In this document: piece by piece, positions 13,701-25,581 of the stretch
Position numbering within the stretch: the first letter of the stretch is position 1
Layout of the letters: every line of letters starts with the position of its first letter
The notes under the pieces: model-generated
The model's database searches: none
The model's input: only the letters and a program-made list of their open reading frames with translations
Told to the model about the DNA's origin: nothing
NCBI GenBank assembly: GCA_900239685.1
Contig: OENT01000687.1
Coordinates: 1-64,000, forward strand
Source of the DNA: Rotaria macrura
Taxonomy: Eukaryota; Rotifera; Eurotatoria; Philodinida; Philodinidae
Direction of reading: 5' to 3'
DNA length: 64,000 nucleotides
Position numbers and translations under genes: made by a program

Positions 13701-14634
13701 CCATCACAAGGCCGAACGTATACATGTAATGTTGCATTATGAACTGATGATGATGAAGAATCTTTTTGTAAAACATCAACTCGAATACCTCGAAATGAAA
13801 AATCTGGACATAATTTGTCCAATGAATTATTTTGTTCACCGAATTCACTGATATGATTTATTTGCCATCCCTGTAATGCCGAATTTTTTATGGTCTGATT
13901 GTTGTCGTCCAAATACGATAGGCGTATCTGCTTAACGTTGCTTCGTGGTGTCAGAACTTGAACAAGTGCAATACGAATTGGATGATTAAAATAAACTCGG
14001 AAATGAGGTGATGTTGCTGATGAATTGAAGTCAAAACCAGTTTCATTATTGCGTTTCACCATATCCTGCAGTGTATTGAGTTGCTCAGTTGGTTCACTTA
14101 CTTCAAATCGTTCGATGTAACTTGAATCTTGAATTATATTGTATAATGGTGTGCAATTACAAGCTAAAAAAGAATTCAAACATTCATTTTTTCACTGTGC
14201 ATTGCAATGAAACTTACGCAATGTGTCTTCACATGTTCCAAAATTCAAAGTAACATCTTGCTTTGTAGTACTAATAGGTAAACTAAAGAATTCCAATTGG
14301 ATAGAAGTTACCCTTGAAAAGCATTGATTAATAACACTCTGATTAGATTGAATAGGCCCAATAGTTGTTGTACCACCACCAGATAAATTAGGTAACGTAA
14401 TATAAGCATTAAAATCACCAGAGTTATTACCGACACCAATAGACATAAGATCGACAGCACCTTTGATTACCGATAATGTCAAAGTCGGTACTGTCGATGT
14501 ACTTCTAATTAGTGATAAAATATAAGGGGGTGTAAATAGATTAGTAAGAATTAATTGATCATAGGCGATATTCGTGTCAAGCCGAAAATATTCTGGACGT
14601 GACAAAAGATTCAATGTTTGACTACATTGACACA
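4791..14634 (-). CDS. Large secreted modular mucin-like protein, 20 exons, 5' end not found
   Basis: Exons: 14634-14218, 14163-13684, 13633-13196, 13109-13083, 13028-12564, 12504-12481, 12422-11928, 11451-11300, 11241-10971, 10920-10870, 10815-10378, 10325-10266, 10214-10161, 10113-9962, 9905-9617, 9554-9480, 7924-7853, 7807-7659, 7603-7309, 7246-4799. If the last exon is terminal, a TGA lies at 4793-4791. Visible coding is about 2,280 residues. Two module types alternate: single-exon modules of 139-165 residues (six) and two-exon modules of 141-148 residues (three), joined by Thr/Ser-rich linkers encoded by exons of 24-75 bp. Modules share a C-terminal signature: ILKTTD-like, a proline, a beta-like strand, then GC, often followed by YSP or YAP. 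I infer a galactose-binding-like beta-sandwich from its resemblance to the end of discoidin domains; this is unproven. All module borders are phase 1. The first exon enters at phase 1, so a signal-peptide exon upstream is missing. Probably mucus or extracellular matrix. Confidence 0.8.
5215..7190 (-). repeat. Nine tandem 243-bp (81-residue) Ser/Thr-rich mucin repeats
   Basis: Inside the 2,448-bp exon, a unit beginning near GGFSTLESQPTTSS recurs about every 243 bp; its DNA marker tttccagtgtactgaagcc starts near 5223, 5466, 5708, 5950, 6194, 6437, 6681, 6921 and 7164. Copies are clearly related but diverged, with all indels in frame. The Ser/Thr/Pro content suggests dense O-glycosylation. A single N at 5920 falls in one copy, so copy number in this assembly may not be exact. 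Open frames on the plus strand across this tract are shadows of the repeat. Confidence 0.9.
7192..7340. repeat. Copy 1 of an exact 149-bp duplication
   Basis: Identical, base for base, to 9500-9648 (offset 2,308). It spans the 5' end of the mucin-repeat exon, the whole 62-bp intron 7247-7308 and the end of the upstream module exon. Sequence on both sides then diverges to ordinary paralogue level. Confidence 0.95.
7925..9479 (-). other. Long intron of the modular mucin-like gene
   Basis: About 1.55 kb between the donor gtaaga following 9480 and the acceptor before 7924. Both ends are phase 1, and the flanking exons both encode Thr-rich linkers. It is far longer than the gene's other introns, mostly 45-75 bp. 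I see no coding exon or transposon end inside; a short GC-rich patch lies at 9435-9465. Confidence 0.6.
9500..9648. repeat. Copy 2 of the exact 149-bp duplication
   Basis: Identical to 7192-7340, including the intron 9555-9616. Here the downstream exon is only 75 bp (9554-9480) and stops at a donor; in the other copy the same exon start runs on into 2.4 kb of mucin repeats. Confidence 0.95.
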
Positions 14635-17600
14635 CTACAATAGAAACAAGATGTTCAAAAATATTTTCAGAAACTGCTTCGATTTATATCATAATAAGAT
14701 TGTCTTTTATTTCCTATGTCTCTATTATTTTCTCATTTCCCCAAATATTGCATCTTGGCACTCGATATTATCCAACAACTAGAGACTAGAAATAGAAGTA
14801 ACTGTTTCAAGATGTTAAATCGATACTATAGTGAAGTAGGACAAATTGTTACATCATGAATGTAAATTTGAGAACAGTCAACTATCTAATTTTCTTGAAT
14901 TGATTGTTTTGCACAATCAGTTATTAGTAGTCGTTTTGAGTGCCTCACTTATTCAATTCGATTCTAATAGCCTGTCCGATTAGGCTCGTAGCCAAAGTTT
15001 CTGTTTGGAAAAACAAAAATTACTAAGAATAGCCAATTTTAACCAGCCAAGAACAGTCTTCGGGTAAAAGAAAGTTGTCTTCACTTTGAACTGAATTTTC
15101 TATTTTGTTACTATGTATGGATTTGACATCCTTACCAAATTTCGGTTACTTCTTTGTCAAGATCTACAATTATAATTAAATCGATTATATGTTCTATGAC
15201 TTATGTGACCCTTTTACATACAACATGAATAAACATCGTCACTTCGGAGAGAAAGAAAAATAGAATATAAATTAGTCAGACGCCTGGAACGTCTCGGATT
15301 TTAAAAAAGTCTTAGTTTGACTTCAGATTCAAGCTACGTTTACTCAGTGTAAGATAGTGAGAAACGTCTACTATACATGTATCGCATAATATGAGCTTAG
15401 AATACATTTTTAATACTAAGTTTTCAGAGGTTTAGATGCGTTCAAAATGACTATAATAATCATTGACTGAGCACAAAAATCAACTCAAGAATTCAGGATT
15501 TTCTATCAAGAAAATAAAATACTCGACTTTATAACGTTCGGTAAGTACTTTGGTAACTGTTCGCTTTGCATTGATAAAGTCTTAACTGTATTTTGGATTC
15601 AGCAGTAAGCCTTTGAGATTCGGATTTTGCTTCGATTTGAGTCTCAGATTTGCATATGGTTTCAATGGTTCGTTTCACTGTAAGATGAGAACAGACTTTA
15701 ATTTACTTTTGAAGGGAAAAAGGTCTCAAAACAGATTAAAATTTAAGAACCAGATCTGAAACCCAAAATATACTAAATGAATAGTATTTCATATTAATCT
15801 TAGAGTCTTTAGATTCCGATCTTCTTGCTAAAACTCAATTGTGTAGCATGTCATCGGATTGTGTTAATCTGTAGATGAAACCGAAGCCTAAGCTTGAATT
15901 TAACGAAAACTCTTGTACTAGGCATGACACTGAACTCAGAAATCCTGGAGTTAGATCATTCCTGTTATGTATGCGGGTTTCGAGCATGTCAATCTCGTAC
16001 CCCAAATCAGACGGCTCTGACTTTGTTGTGACCCTATGCTAACTCTCTGTACGATTGCTTACCAAAGATAGTGTAACGGCAGATGCTTCGTTATGAACAA
16101 CAACTTATTGGGACAATAAAAATGGGCTAAGAGTTCTGATGGACAAAAATAGTTTCTAAGTCTTGCTAATGGCTTATTTCAAATTTGATAGCAAAGCTCA
16201 GTGGCTCTACTTTCGAAGCTATTTAAAACCAAAAGAGAAAAACTAATGTAAATACCGTCGATGCAGCACCAAAACTGTCAACAGCTTTCAATGTGTAAAA
16301 GTTTATTCAAGCTAAGCATTTGAATATTTATTCCGTCTGATTTCCAACCATAAAGCATGGCATATTACCCAGAGCTAGACAAATCAAAAGTCAGGTTCCA
16401 TTCAAGTTACCTTAAGTGAATTAACTTGATTTGGAGGAAAAGATTTAACGGTATCACTTGATCTTATTATTTGAAAATTGTCTCAATTTTCCAGTTCTGA
16501 TATAAAAGAACGTTAAGTAGTGAGTTTAATGTTCAGCTTCTCTTTACATGAAATCACTGATTGCATGTATTTTTATTGTGAATGCTTGATTATTGGTAAA
16601 GATAACTCCCTCAAAAGAAACCAATTGATCAAGTATGGTCAATAACAAAGAACAGATATGATATTTTCTCGATGCATTATGCAAGGTTTAGCTCTAGTAA
16701 ACGAAAACTTTTGCCGCTATTTTATGCTTGAAAAAAACAGTTCTATTGTTTCAACATATTCGCTGGTTGTCATTTTTGAATTGTTAAGGTCTCTTAAATT
16801 GGGCATGAAACTTTAGCATGTTGCAAAACACTACAAAAGAATTTGTCAAGTTTTCTTTCAAGCGATTAAGGACTCAAAAAATACTGTTAAGTGCAGTATT
16901 TTTCGATTTAAAGCTGTGAATATGTAGGTTCTAGTATATATAAGACATGATAGTGAATATGAAGTTTAGGTGAATATATGAGTGCGAGACAACATGCTGG
17001 GAAGCTTGTGCACGGCTGCAAAGTTCAGATATTCATTCAGATGCGAATAACTAAATCACATGATTAGATTAGAACCGGATTGTGCATCCATCCATAATAT
17101 AGAAGCAGAACGCTTCACTATTTGTACACTGACACCTATCCATAGCTCGGCAGGACTACTTAGCGTACACTATGCACTTTACGCTTTTTATATTTTTGGT
17201 TTATGCGCATTTAATTGTAGCATTCCGAAGTGCTTACAAGAACAAAGGAACATGAGAAGACGGGAAAAGCCAAGAAGCAACAAAAGAAAAACAGAGGAAC
17301 AAAGATACAATGAAGCAGACGGAAATGGCAAAAGATGGACAGAGTATACAAGTAGTGGAAGTTGTAAAGGTCGAATGAGAAGGCTAAAGAATTGCTAAGA
17401 TACTAAGATTTCATATGCCTTCTTTCAATCTTTCTACTATTACCTTGCGCATTGAAATTAAGCCAGTCTAGGAGAAGGGAGCAGTGTTTTCATTTGAAAC
17501 GTTTAACCCGTTTCAAGACACATTAATGACCAACATCATCTTTATTTTACTTATGGAAATTATCCCAAATGCATACATCTTCAAGAAAGAAGGAAGATCG

Positions 17601-17977
17601 TAAACCAGAAGAGTACATCATTTTTAACGTTTTCCATATATCGTTTTTGACGTCATTTGGAAAACGTTCTGTCCAGGTCAGGGTGAAAAGATCGGCATCT
17701 TGAAATAATGGGGCACGATAAACTACGTGTATTGGTAATCTATACTTTCTTCTATGTGCTTCTTGGCGTGTTCTGGGAACGAAGGGGTGAGTGCACGCAA
17801 CACTCCTTGAATAGTATTTACCAATATCATATCAATCTCTGTGTGAATTTAACTTCAGTTCTGGTAGTTCAGGATGAAAAGAAGAGTATGGGCGCCCATA
17901 ATCGTATAAAAGTGAGCCTAGATTTCAGACACCCTATCATATTCATTCGAAGCTCAAGAATATAATCGAACAAGCGC
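14635..17977. other. Gene-free stretch upstream of the mucin-like gene
   Basis: At least one minus-strand exon carrying the start codon and signal peptide should lie here or beyond, because exon 14634-14218 begins at phase 1. I could not identify it. Open frames such as 17060-17398 (plus) and 17708-17965 (plus) match no family I recognise, and I treat them as chance. Confidence 0.5.
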
Positions 17978-18404
17978 TACACTCTAAAAAACATAAGTAC
18001 TTTCCTGAACCCCTAAAAAGGTTCGGTAGATTTGAAATAGGATCCAAATGGCCAGAAATGCTTAAAAAACGATTGTTCAGTTCTACGAAACTTTTAAAGG
18101 ATCTTCCCGTGTGCCCGCGGGCTGAACCCTCTTCTACGAAACCTTTTTTTAAGTTTCGTAGAGCAAAAAAAGGTTTCGAAAGGAAATGCGNCGCATTTCC
18201 TTTCGAAACCTTTTTTTGCTCTACGAAACTTAAAAAAAGGTTTCGTAGAAGAGGGTTCAGCCCGCGGGCACACGGGAAGATCCTTTAAAAGTTTCGTAGA
18301 ACTGAACAATCGTTTTTTAAGCATTTCTGGCCATTTGGATCCTATTTCAAATCTACCGAACCTTTTTAGGGGTTCAGGAAAGTACTTATGTTTTTTAGAG
18401 TGTA
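17978..18404. mobile_element. Palindromic MITE flanked by TA, with N at its centre
   Basis: Two perfectly complementary arms of 214 bp (17977-18190 and 18192-18405) meet at a single N (18191). The termini CACTCTAAAAAACATAAG are flanked by TA on both sides, as for Tc1/mariner-type elements that duplicate TA. Because it is a palindrome, both strands give the same reading frames, which are not genes. The arms hold shorter internal inverted motifs such as tctacgaaac. No transposase. Confidence 0.85.
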
Positions 18405-19765
18405 GAACCGGAGCGGTTTGAAAAATCAACCGACTAAGACAATACCGAAAAAATTTACCATTTGGAAATTAAAAATAACTATCTTCATTTTCTGCAGTTT
18501 TTTAAAAAGAAGTTGTTTTTGTTTTATTCAATCCAGTATGAAGTTGATGGATTAGTTTCCCATCAATGATGGAACTGGCCTGGAAAACCGGTATCGGACC
18601 GTTTTAAAAATTTCTTATCGGCTTCGACTGTGCTCGAGATCTTATTCACAAAATTAAAATGTTCCATCACTCGATAACATGAGGAATACCTTTTCTAGAG
18701 TCTCATTCCAAGTTTTTCTTATACTTCGTCAAAAATAGAAATTCTTCTAACCATATTTCTAAATACTTTTCTTAGGATCTCATGAATCTTAATCTGTCTG
18801 AATCTATGTTGTAAATAGTGAAATCTCACTTCATCGTTTCTCCACGTGTTTTTTGGTATCTGGGATGATTTTGACGTAGTCAGTTGTACGGTATGCTGTC
18901 CGATTTGCCGAAATTTCATAGGTTCAAGAGCAATCTGTAATGGGTTCGATCGCTGAACCGGATCAGTCCGATTTTTCGATTTTTTTCCCGATTCCAGCTT
19001 TGGATTGAACCTTAGTGATCACGTCTATATGTACTTAATACAGAATTATCTCAAATTTACACATCACATAGATGCAAACCAGATCGACCCTTCATCCCCA
19101 CCAGACTTCCCCTAATAGCTACGTTTTTAATTCGTCACCCATGCTAACTAAGTAGCGCAATAAATTTTACAATTGTATTATTAAGATCATTCACAGATTG
19201 TGGCTACTATATTAGTCTTTCTTGATATTATGAGTGTAGTTACTTGTGTGAACACCGATGAATGTTTGGTTCACTTCTGTGTTACTCGGAAGTTCATTTA
19301 TACATCCTAAATCAAATTAACAAAAGCACTTATGAAATCTACTGCGACATTGCACACGATGGATGAAATCAGTCTACTTTTTTGACGACCAGTACCTGTA
19401 TTAGTCTGAAAAATTCACATTGAACCAGAACGACTGGACTACCGGTAAAAAAGCATCTTGGGGAAACCACTTTGGAACTAAAATGTGAAACTCAAATATC
19501 TATAACTTCAAAATGTTATTATAAAATACAGAAAATGCATTATGATGATTTTTTCTTTCGTCATTTTCCGATGGGGGTCCTATTTCAGTTTTCATTGTTG
19601 CTATTCACTCGTTATATTCAACAGTTTTCTTGTTACAAGCATTGGAAAAATTAAAAAATTAAGTTGCCATCTATTACGATTTCATAATGCTGGTATTAAG
19701 GCCTGTGAGGGTAACTGTTTGGGATGAAGGGGATGAAATACATCTTTGTTGGGGAGGGGTATGCC
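18405..19765. other. Gene-free stretch with decayed repeats
   Basis: No gene seen. The 18930-19000 stretch contains cggatcagtccga-like short inverted repeats. Part of 19230-19400 resembles 21840-21990 loosely, which suggests an old dispersed repeat. Confidence 0.4.
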
Positions 19766-20093
19766 TATACTGTAAAAAAAATTACTGTAACAGTAAACCC
19801 TAATTAAAGGGTTTGTACTAGTTCTAAACCCTTCACTGTATATTAATAAACCCTTCACTGTATATTAATAAACCCTTTTATTGTTTATTGTCAGTCTCCT
19901 AAAGCTTTTAAGGGTTTATTATACGTTGCACTTCAAAAACCCATAAGAGTTGATGAGCTTAAAAAGAGTTCAGAAGAACTAATAAATCATTAAAGGCTTT
20001 GGGAAATTCCCAATTATAATATACGATGAAGGGTTTAGGACTGGTATAAGTACTTTTCGTAGGGTTAGTTATTGTACGATGTTCTATAGTGTA
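19766..20093. mobile_element. Decayed MITE with AAACCC-rich interior
   Basis: The left end reads TA then TACTGTAAAAAAA; the right end, read on the other strand, is TA then CACTATAGAACAT, an imperfect terminal inverted repeat with a TA flank. The ends resemble those of the palindromic MITE at 17978. Inside are two direct copies of a 22-bp unit containing aaacccttcactgtatat (19836-19880), plus scattered AAACCC or GGGTTT motifs. Confidence 0.5.
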
Positions 20094-20117
20094 GATCGAG
20101 GTAAGAGTGCCTGTAAG

Positions 20118-20712
20118 TAGGGGTGCAACAAATCCAAGGCCTTGGGATTCGGTGCAAATAGATTTGGATTTGTTCTCGACTGAGATTTGGATTTGGGTTT
20201 GGTCTTAAATTATGCAAATTTGATGAGAATTTTTAATATAAATTCTCAGAAGGTAGAGAAGAGTATTAATGCTCAGAGGTTGATATAAAATTGTTTAGAT
20301 TAGGTATAGATTTGGGTTTCGATTTGGATTTGTGTCTTAGATTTTGATTTGAGATTCGGTCTGTATCATTATGGTTAGGATTTGGGTAGGATTTGGGTTT
20401 GGGATTTGAATTTGGGATTGAGATTTGGTTTAAATGTAGCACGACTACAATATTTGACTGATGTTAGATCGAGAACAAATCCCAAGTCCAAGTCCAAACC
20501 CCAAATCCCAAACGTATCACCGATCCCGAATCCCAAATCTAAGCTGAAAAAATTAATATAAACTATCCTTTTATCCAAATTTAGACGAAATCCCCAGCTA
20601 GAAACTCTGTTCTAACCATACATAAAATCCAGAAACCAAAACCAAATCCAAGTCCAAATCTCAGAGACTTAGTGACAAATTCCTAATCCATTCAAGATTT
20701 GTTGCACCCCTA
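20118..20712. mobile_element. hAT-like non-autonomous element with GGATTTGG interior
   Basis: The ends are inverted repeats: TAGGGGTGCAACAAATC on the left and its complement GATTTGTTGCACCCCTA on the right. The 8 bases outside (cctgtaag and cttttaag) agree at 6 of 8 positions, compatible with an old 8-bp hAT-type duplication. The interior is a degenerate array of ggatttggg-like units, in one orientation in the left part and inverted in the right part. No transposase. Confidence 0.6.
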
Positions 20713-22101
20713 CTTTTAAGAGGGGGAAGGGTATATCTGCATTCTGGGTACAATGCATGTCATAAAGGGACGCCTGTAATAAGGATAAGATTATATTGAA
20801 GGGGGGGGGGGATCGGGGGTTGTAAGTGAAAAGTATCTCTTTACAGAGGTGTGAGGGGAGGGGGCATCTGCAATGGGGGATATGTATGTAACTGAGGGGC
20901 ATCAAAAACCTCACTTTTAAACTTAAACTTACTATCTTTTTTAGAAACATGTGAGTCCCAAAAAAGCTGGTTTATTGGCAAAATATCGGTCGACCGGCAG
21001 TAGATCAGTGGTCAAAACGAAAAGATGTGTCACAGAGAACTCTCACGAGTTACTAAGGTACCTCATATGGAAGAAATAGGAATGCAACGCTTGTAAAAAC
21101 GTGGAAATCAGTCAGCTTATGAAAAATTGACGGTGATTCTCAATGGATTAGTATTGATGCTTGCTTCTCCTAGTAGAAAGACGTCTCGATAATTTAAAAG
21201 AAACGATGATCACCGAAGGTTTTAAACACATATACTGGTTTCAAACTATTTCACTGATCATATGGGAAATTGCAGTGTATTTATAGTCCTACTGAGAAGC
21301 ATGTTACCTATTGTTGGGCAACATTCAATTGGCGGTCCTATTTGCAGACCTCATACCTGTGCAACATTAGACTTTTTCACCGAAGTTCGTGAAAATCAGC
21401 TTCAGGATTCACGTCCTTAACTAATGGCTACTTAATGAGAACAAGCAGTGTCAATAATTATCAAATTCATATTTGCGAATCAATATTCTCTCTCTCTCAA
21501 TGTCGAACTTTGATACCCCTTCCCTTCCTATGAAAGAGGATACAAACTCTTCCTTTATGTTAATTTGCATTTTGTCATTCTCGTCGAGATAGTTTCTTTT
21601 TTTCTGCTTCAATTTGCAAGATTTAATTTAAAAACATACTTGAAAAAAACAAGCTTTTCAAGTGTTATCGGAACTGTTTCCGACAGGCTGTAGACCGAAA
21701 TCGTACCAGAACATCGGTATGTACGAGTATACCATTTGATCCAATGTTCGGGCCTGGCCGACTCGTAATCGGTACCGGCTCTTTGTAAAAGTGCGAGAAC
21801 TTGTACGAACGTCGATCAATCATTCTTTCACTTCTATGTAGCATAGAAGCTCATTTTTCAGCCCTAAATCATATCAACATGTGCGCTTGTGAACTCCACA
21901 TTAGCATTGTGCATGATCTTATCCAACGTGCATAGCCTGATTTCAGCACATGTTGATGGAACTGATGCCCGCCTGAATTTTAATTGATCGATCAAAATCA
22001 GCTCAATTGTCAAAACTGGTTGAACTTTTATTATATTTATACTCTTTATGATCAAGACTCATAATAATACTACCTTCGATGATATTTTCAGTAATACTCA
22101 C
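20713..22101. other. G-rich degenerate repeat patch, then gene-free DNA
   Basis: 20750-20905 contains repeated gtaatggggg-like units and a run of eleven G. A related tract plus its flank (gagtccca, aaaacctc) recurs at 23420-23590, so this is a dispersed repeat. No gene was recognised in the rest. Confidence 0.45.
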
Positions 22102-22175
22102 GGTTCATGCACTCCTCCTCCTCCACGTAATGCTAGCGTCTTGGGATCTACTTTTTCTTCTTGCGAAAATGAGTC
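22102..22175 (-). other. Isolated exon-like island
   Basis: On the minus strand a good acceptor (tttttcag) is followed by 24 open codons, including EEKVDPKTLALRGGGGVHEP, then a consensus donor (gtgagt). I do not recognise the product and found no partner exons nearby. It may be a relic of a gene or a chance frame. Confidence 0.2.
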
Positions 22176-25100
22176 CTGAAAAAACAGTTTGAACACATTA
22201 GACGTGAGAAATTCTGTGACTTGTTCACATTTTCAGAATTCGTTGAAGTTCGGCATCATAAAATTTCATCGATATTTGACTTGTGAGTAGCTCTTACTGG
22301 CAAAAAAACTTTTCGACAGGTGGTCCCGACTTTTTAAGAGCTTTATCCATTCAGATCTCAAAGTACTTTGATGGGTTCTAACAATATCGAAATGAGCACT
22401 GCCACATTCTGAAATATTATCGCATAACTGCTTTCTTATTTGACCACAGTGTGAAACTACGGAAGAATTGTTTTGATACTGCCATAGTCATCTCACGACA
22501 CGTGTGCCTTATCTATAGTGTTTCTGGGTGTATATATATATGACTGTAGGCGATCATGTAGGTTTGAACATAAGCTGCATTCTAGTTGTGGGTATACGTG
22601 GCTACAAAACACAGACGCCCTGATAACACGAGACCATAAATGCACGGGGTATCCTACAGAAATATCCATCATGCATCCCTTACATCGTTTCACAAAAACA
22701 TGGAATGAATATCCTCATACTTGTACTTACACTTGTATGACTCGCCGTTTCAATTGCTTCCCTTACGTAGATCGCAATAATTTAAGATTAACTAGAGGTG
22801 TGACTGTTCTTTTCTAAGCGCGACTATGGCTGCTGTTGTGAGCTTTCTGGTCAGTTTTTCTGATATAATATTTAGCAGCTAAGATACTCACACTGGATTC
22901 CGATTAACGTTTGAGCTCTTGTGAGAACCACTTTTCACTCAGAGTATGAACGGGCTAGTATTGCCTTCAAATCAACAACCTTCTAATATCAGTCAGACTT
23001 TCATGGTTTACAAGTAGGCTTGTGTTTGACCAAATTATTTTGAGTTTGGTGATTTTAGTTTTTCTACAGTCTCTTCCGGTTTAGGGGGAAATGTTGCTCA
23101 ATTCATTCATTTTACATCTGAAATGCTTGCTAAATACTCGTATTCTGATTACTTGAATCAGAAATATCCAGGATGGTCTAGATTGTTTGTTCTTAATATT
23201 TCTCCTCTTTACTTAGCCGACCTCGCTAATTTATATACTAAACGTTTCTCCGTTCAATACTGTACCGAAAAGTATTGAACGTTTTATTTTAGAATCTAGC
23301 AGTGAAAAGTGCTCTGGGATATGAGAAGTGTAAAAATGGATCGAAACGCTTGTTAGCGAAGCCCCTGTGGGACTGAAATGTGAAACTAACATAATACTTT
23401 CGTACAATATTCTGAGCGTTTTGAATGTCTGTAATGGGGGATATCTACAATGGAGAGGGGGATGGGGGCTCCCTAATGAAGGGAGTCTATAATGGCAGCG
23501 GATCTATAATGGGTGGGGGCGCAAAAATTCTCCTTAAAACTTGCACTCACAATGTTCTTCGAAAATATATGAGTTCCACAAAATGAAGTACATGTTCGCA
23601 AATACTTTCGCAAAAAAGCGATATTTTTTCAATTAGTTGCATAACTACGAGAACAGAGGCTCCGTCTAATTTTTTAATATCAAGGACGTTTTATCTCTTA
23701 GTATGGGGCACAATTTCTTTGAATACAAATATTCAACGCGAAAATTAACTTTACGACAACAAGTGAAAATAAGTAAAACATTTAACTTTGTTCACGTGTT
23801 CGAACTAAACAGTATTTTTTTGAAACCTTAAAAACTCGATTGTAATCATTAAATGTTATTCTTTCAATTGAAATTAAAATATCAACCTAAACGAATCAAG
23901 TTTGATCAGATTTTACATATTCTATCGAGATGCTTAAAACATTGTTAAAGAATTCATTCATTTTTTGAAAGCTTCGCATGAAATAATAAAGCTTCTCTCC
24001 CCTCTGTTAAAATTGAAATCTTTCTGAAATCATAAGCGAAAATTAGAGCTTTGAAAAACCTACTTGACAGCGTCTTTCGCTTTCCTCTTGTATAATGTTT
24101 CAAGAAAAGTAGACTGAGACAACTTGTTTTTCAGCTTATATAAGTTTGATTTTTCCCGATATCGATTCTTGTCATAATTTCTTAGACTAATTCGTACCTT
24201 TGGATTTTACAATAAAATAGATGAGATCTGGTTTTTACAGAATTGAATTGAGAACATATTAATACCAACAGCAGCCCGATCCGATTCAACAAAGGAGTGA
24301 AACGCAAAAAATGCAAACAGTCTAATTTATGCTGGTCCACCCGGTAGATCTGCTTTACAAACTTCTTTTGTTTCGGAGGCTGATTGAATCATGACTAGGC
24401 ATAGTTGGGATACACAAGTTTTTTGTTCCGCTCATCTCACTTACGAACATTAGTAACGAATGTTTGTTTTTGTTTTTCATATTATAGTGATCTTTGACTA
24501 ACGTTGACAGTGGTCTCAAACGCTTCTGATTCCACACGCAAGTGCAGGTCTTTATATAACTGTAGCTACCGAGTTCAGTTCAGCTTGCGATATCCAAGCA
24601 AACAAAGATTTTCTAGAATGTTTGCCTATACGCATAGAAAGAGTACAAAAATTGCTCGATTTTTTCATATTGGAGAACCGAAACCATGATCATAATCTCG
24701 TTCCAAGTTTCATGAATATGAAAAGTCGAGCACTGTTGGTATTATTTTGTGTTTGCTCGTGTCTTTTGGCTGAATACGCGTTTAAACGCATAAAAAGCAC
24801 AATAAAGTGCCGTTTTTCGCCTACAGTCGGAAACCACGATTGGCATCCAAGCGCACTCATTTTTGGCAGATTTATGCCTTTTTTGTGCGTTTTAAATAAT
24901 TTTTGAAAATTTTTCTCTGTTCGAGTATCAGGTTAGATATGTGGAACGTAATATGTATCTAGCTTCGCTGTAGAGACATTTCCAGAAAGACGAATCACTG
25001 CGAATACATAGTGTTTCGCACTGGTAGTTTATACTTATTCATTACTCACATGCACAAGAAATCTATGCCCATATCAATATTAGCGCACAAGAGTTTTTGA

Positions 25101-25580
25101 GAAACGATCCTTATGCATAACGTTTATCAAGCATCTGACTCAGTGTTTCTCCTTGGCTGTGTTTGAATATGTTGTACAGCAATCAAAGTCTTTTATAGTT
25201 TTATATATTTGTGTGTGCGTATGTGTTCCATTTTAGACTTTAGGGTTTATTTCAGACCCGTTGTATTGATCGTGAAAGCTCGAACATTTATCTGCACTAC
25301 GATCATCACAGGCTCAACGACTGTCTTCGCTAACACTCCATATCCATACTGACACCAATTCTGTTGGCTAATGATCCTAACAGTAAGTTAAATTATTGTC
25401 GTCAACGGATATTTTCTTGAAGATTTTACGCGAGACTAGCTCAGTGGCTCCATTTTTTCTGGTGTATCTGAAATAAACATATATGCTCATTGCGTAATGC
25501 CAAATGGTGTAATCATTAAGTATGTTTTACAGCCAGCAAATGATTATTCAGGCTTTTCGTATGTTTCTTCTTAAGAGACA
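22176..25580. other. Gene-free stretch with repeat relics
   Basis: No gene recognised. It holds a second G-rich tract (23420-23540) and, at 24310-24346, a solitary copy of the inverted-repeat end of the mariner-like element found at 34446-35762. Confidence 0.45.
24310..24346. mobile_element. Orphan mariner-like terminal repeat
   Basis: The 37 bases match the right terminal repeat of the 34446-35762 element (near 35728-35764) at roughly 30 positions, including a shared ctaattta core and a terminal ccaccc. No partner end or transposase remnant is visible next to it. Confidence 0.45.
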
Positions 25581-25581
25581 A

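Noticed and set aside
17060..17398. 112-codon plus-strand frame with a Lys/Arg-rich end
   Set aside because: No family recognised; the basic end comes from a purine-rich stretch, and nothing supports expression.
18058..18429. Matching open frames on both strands in the palindrome
   Set aside because: A palindrome gives the same translation on both strands; there is no gene, and the frame spans the N.
19795..20050. AAACCC-rich tract as interstitial telomere repeat
   Set aside because: The units are spaced irregularly within 22-bp repeats and TA-flanked ends, so a MITE interior explains it better than telomeric DNA.
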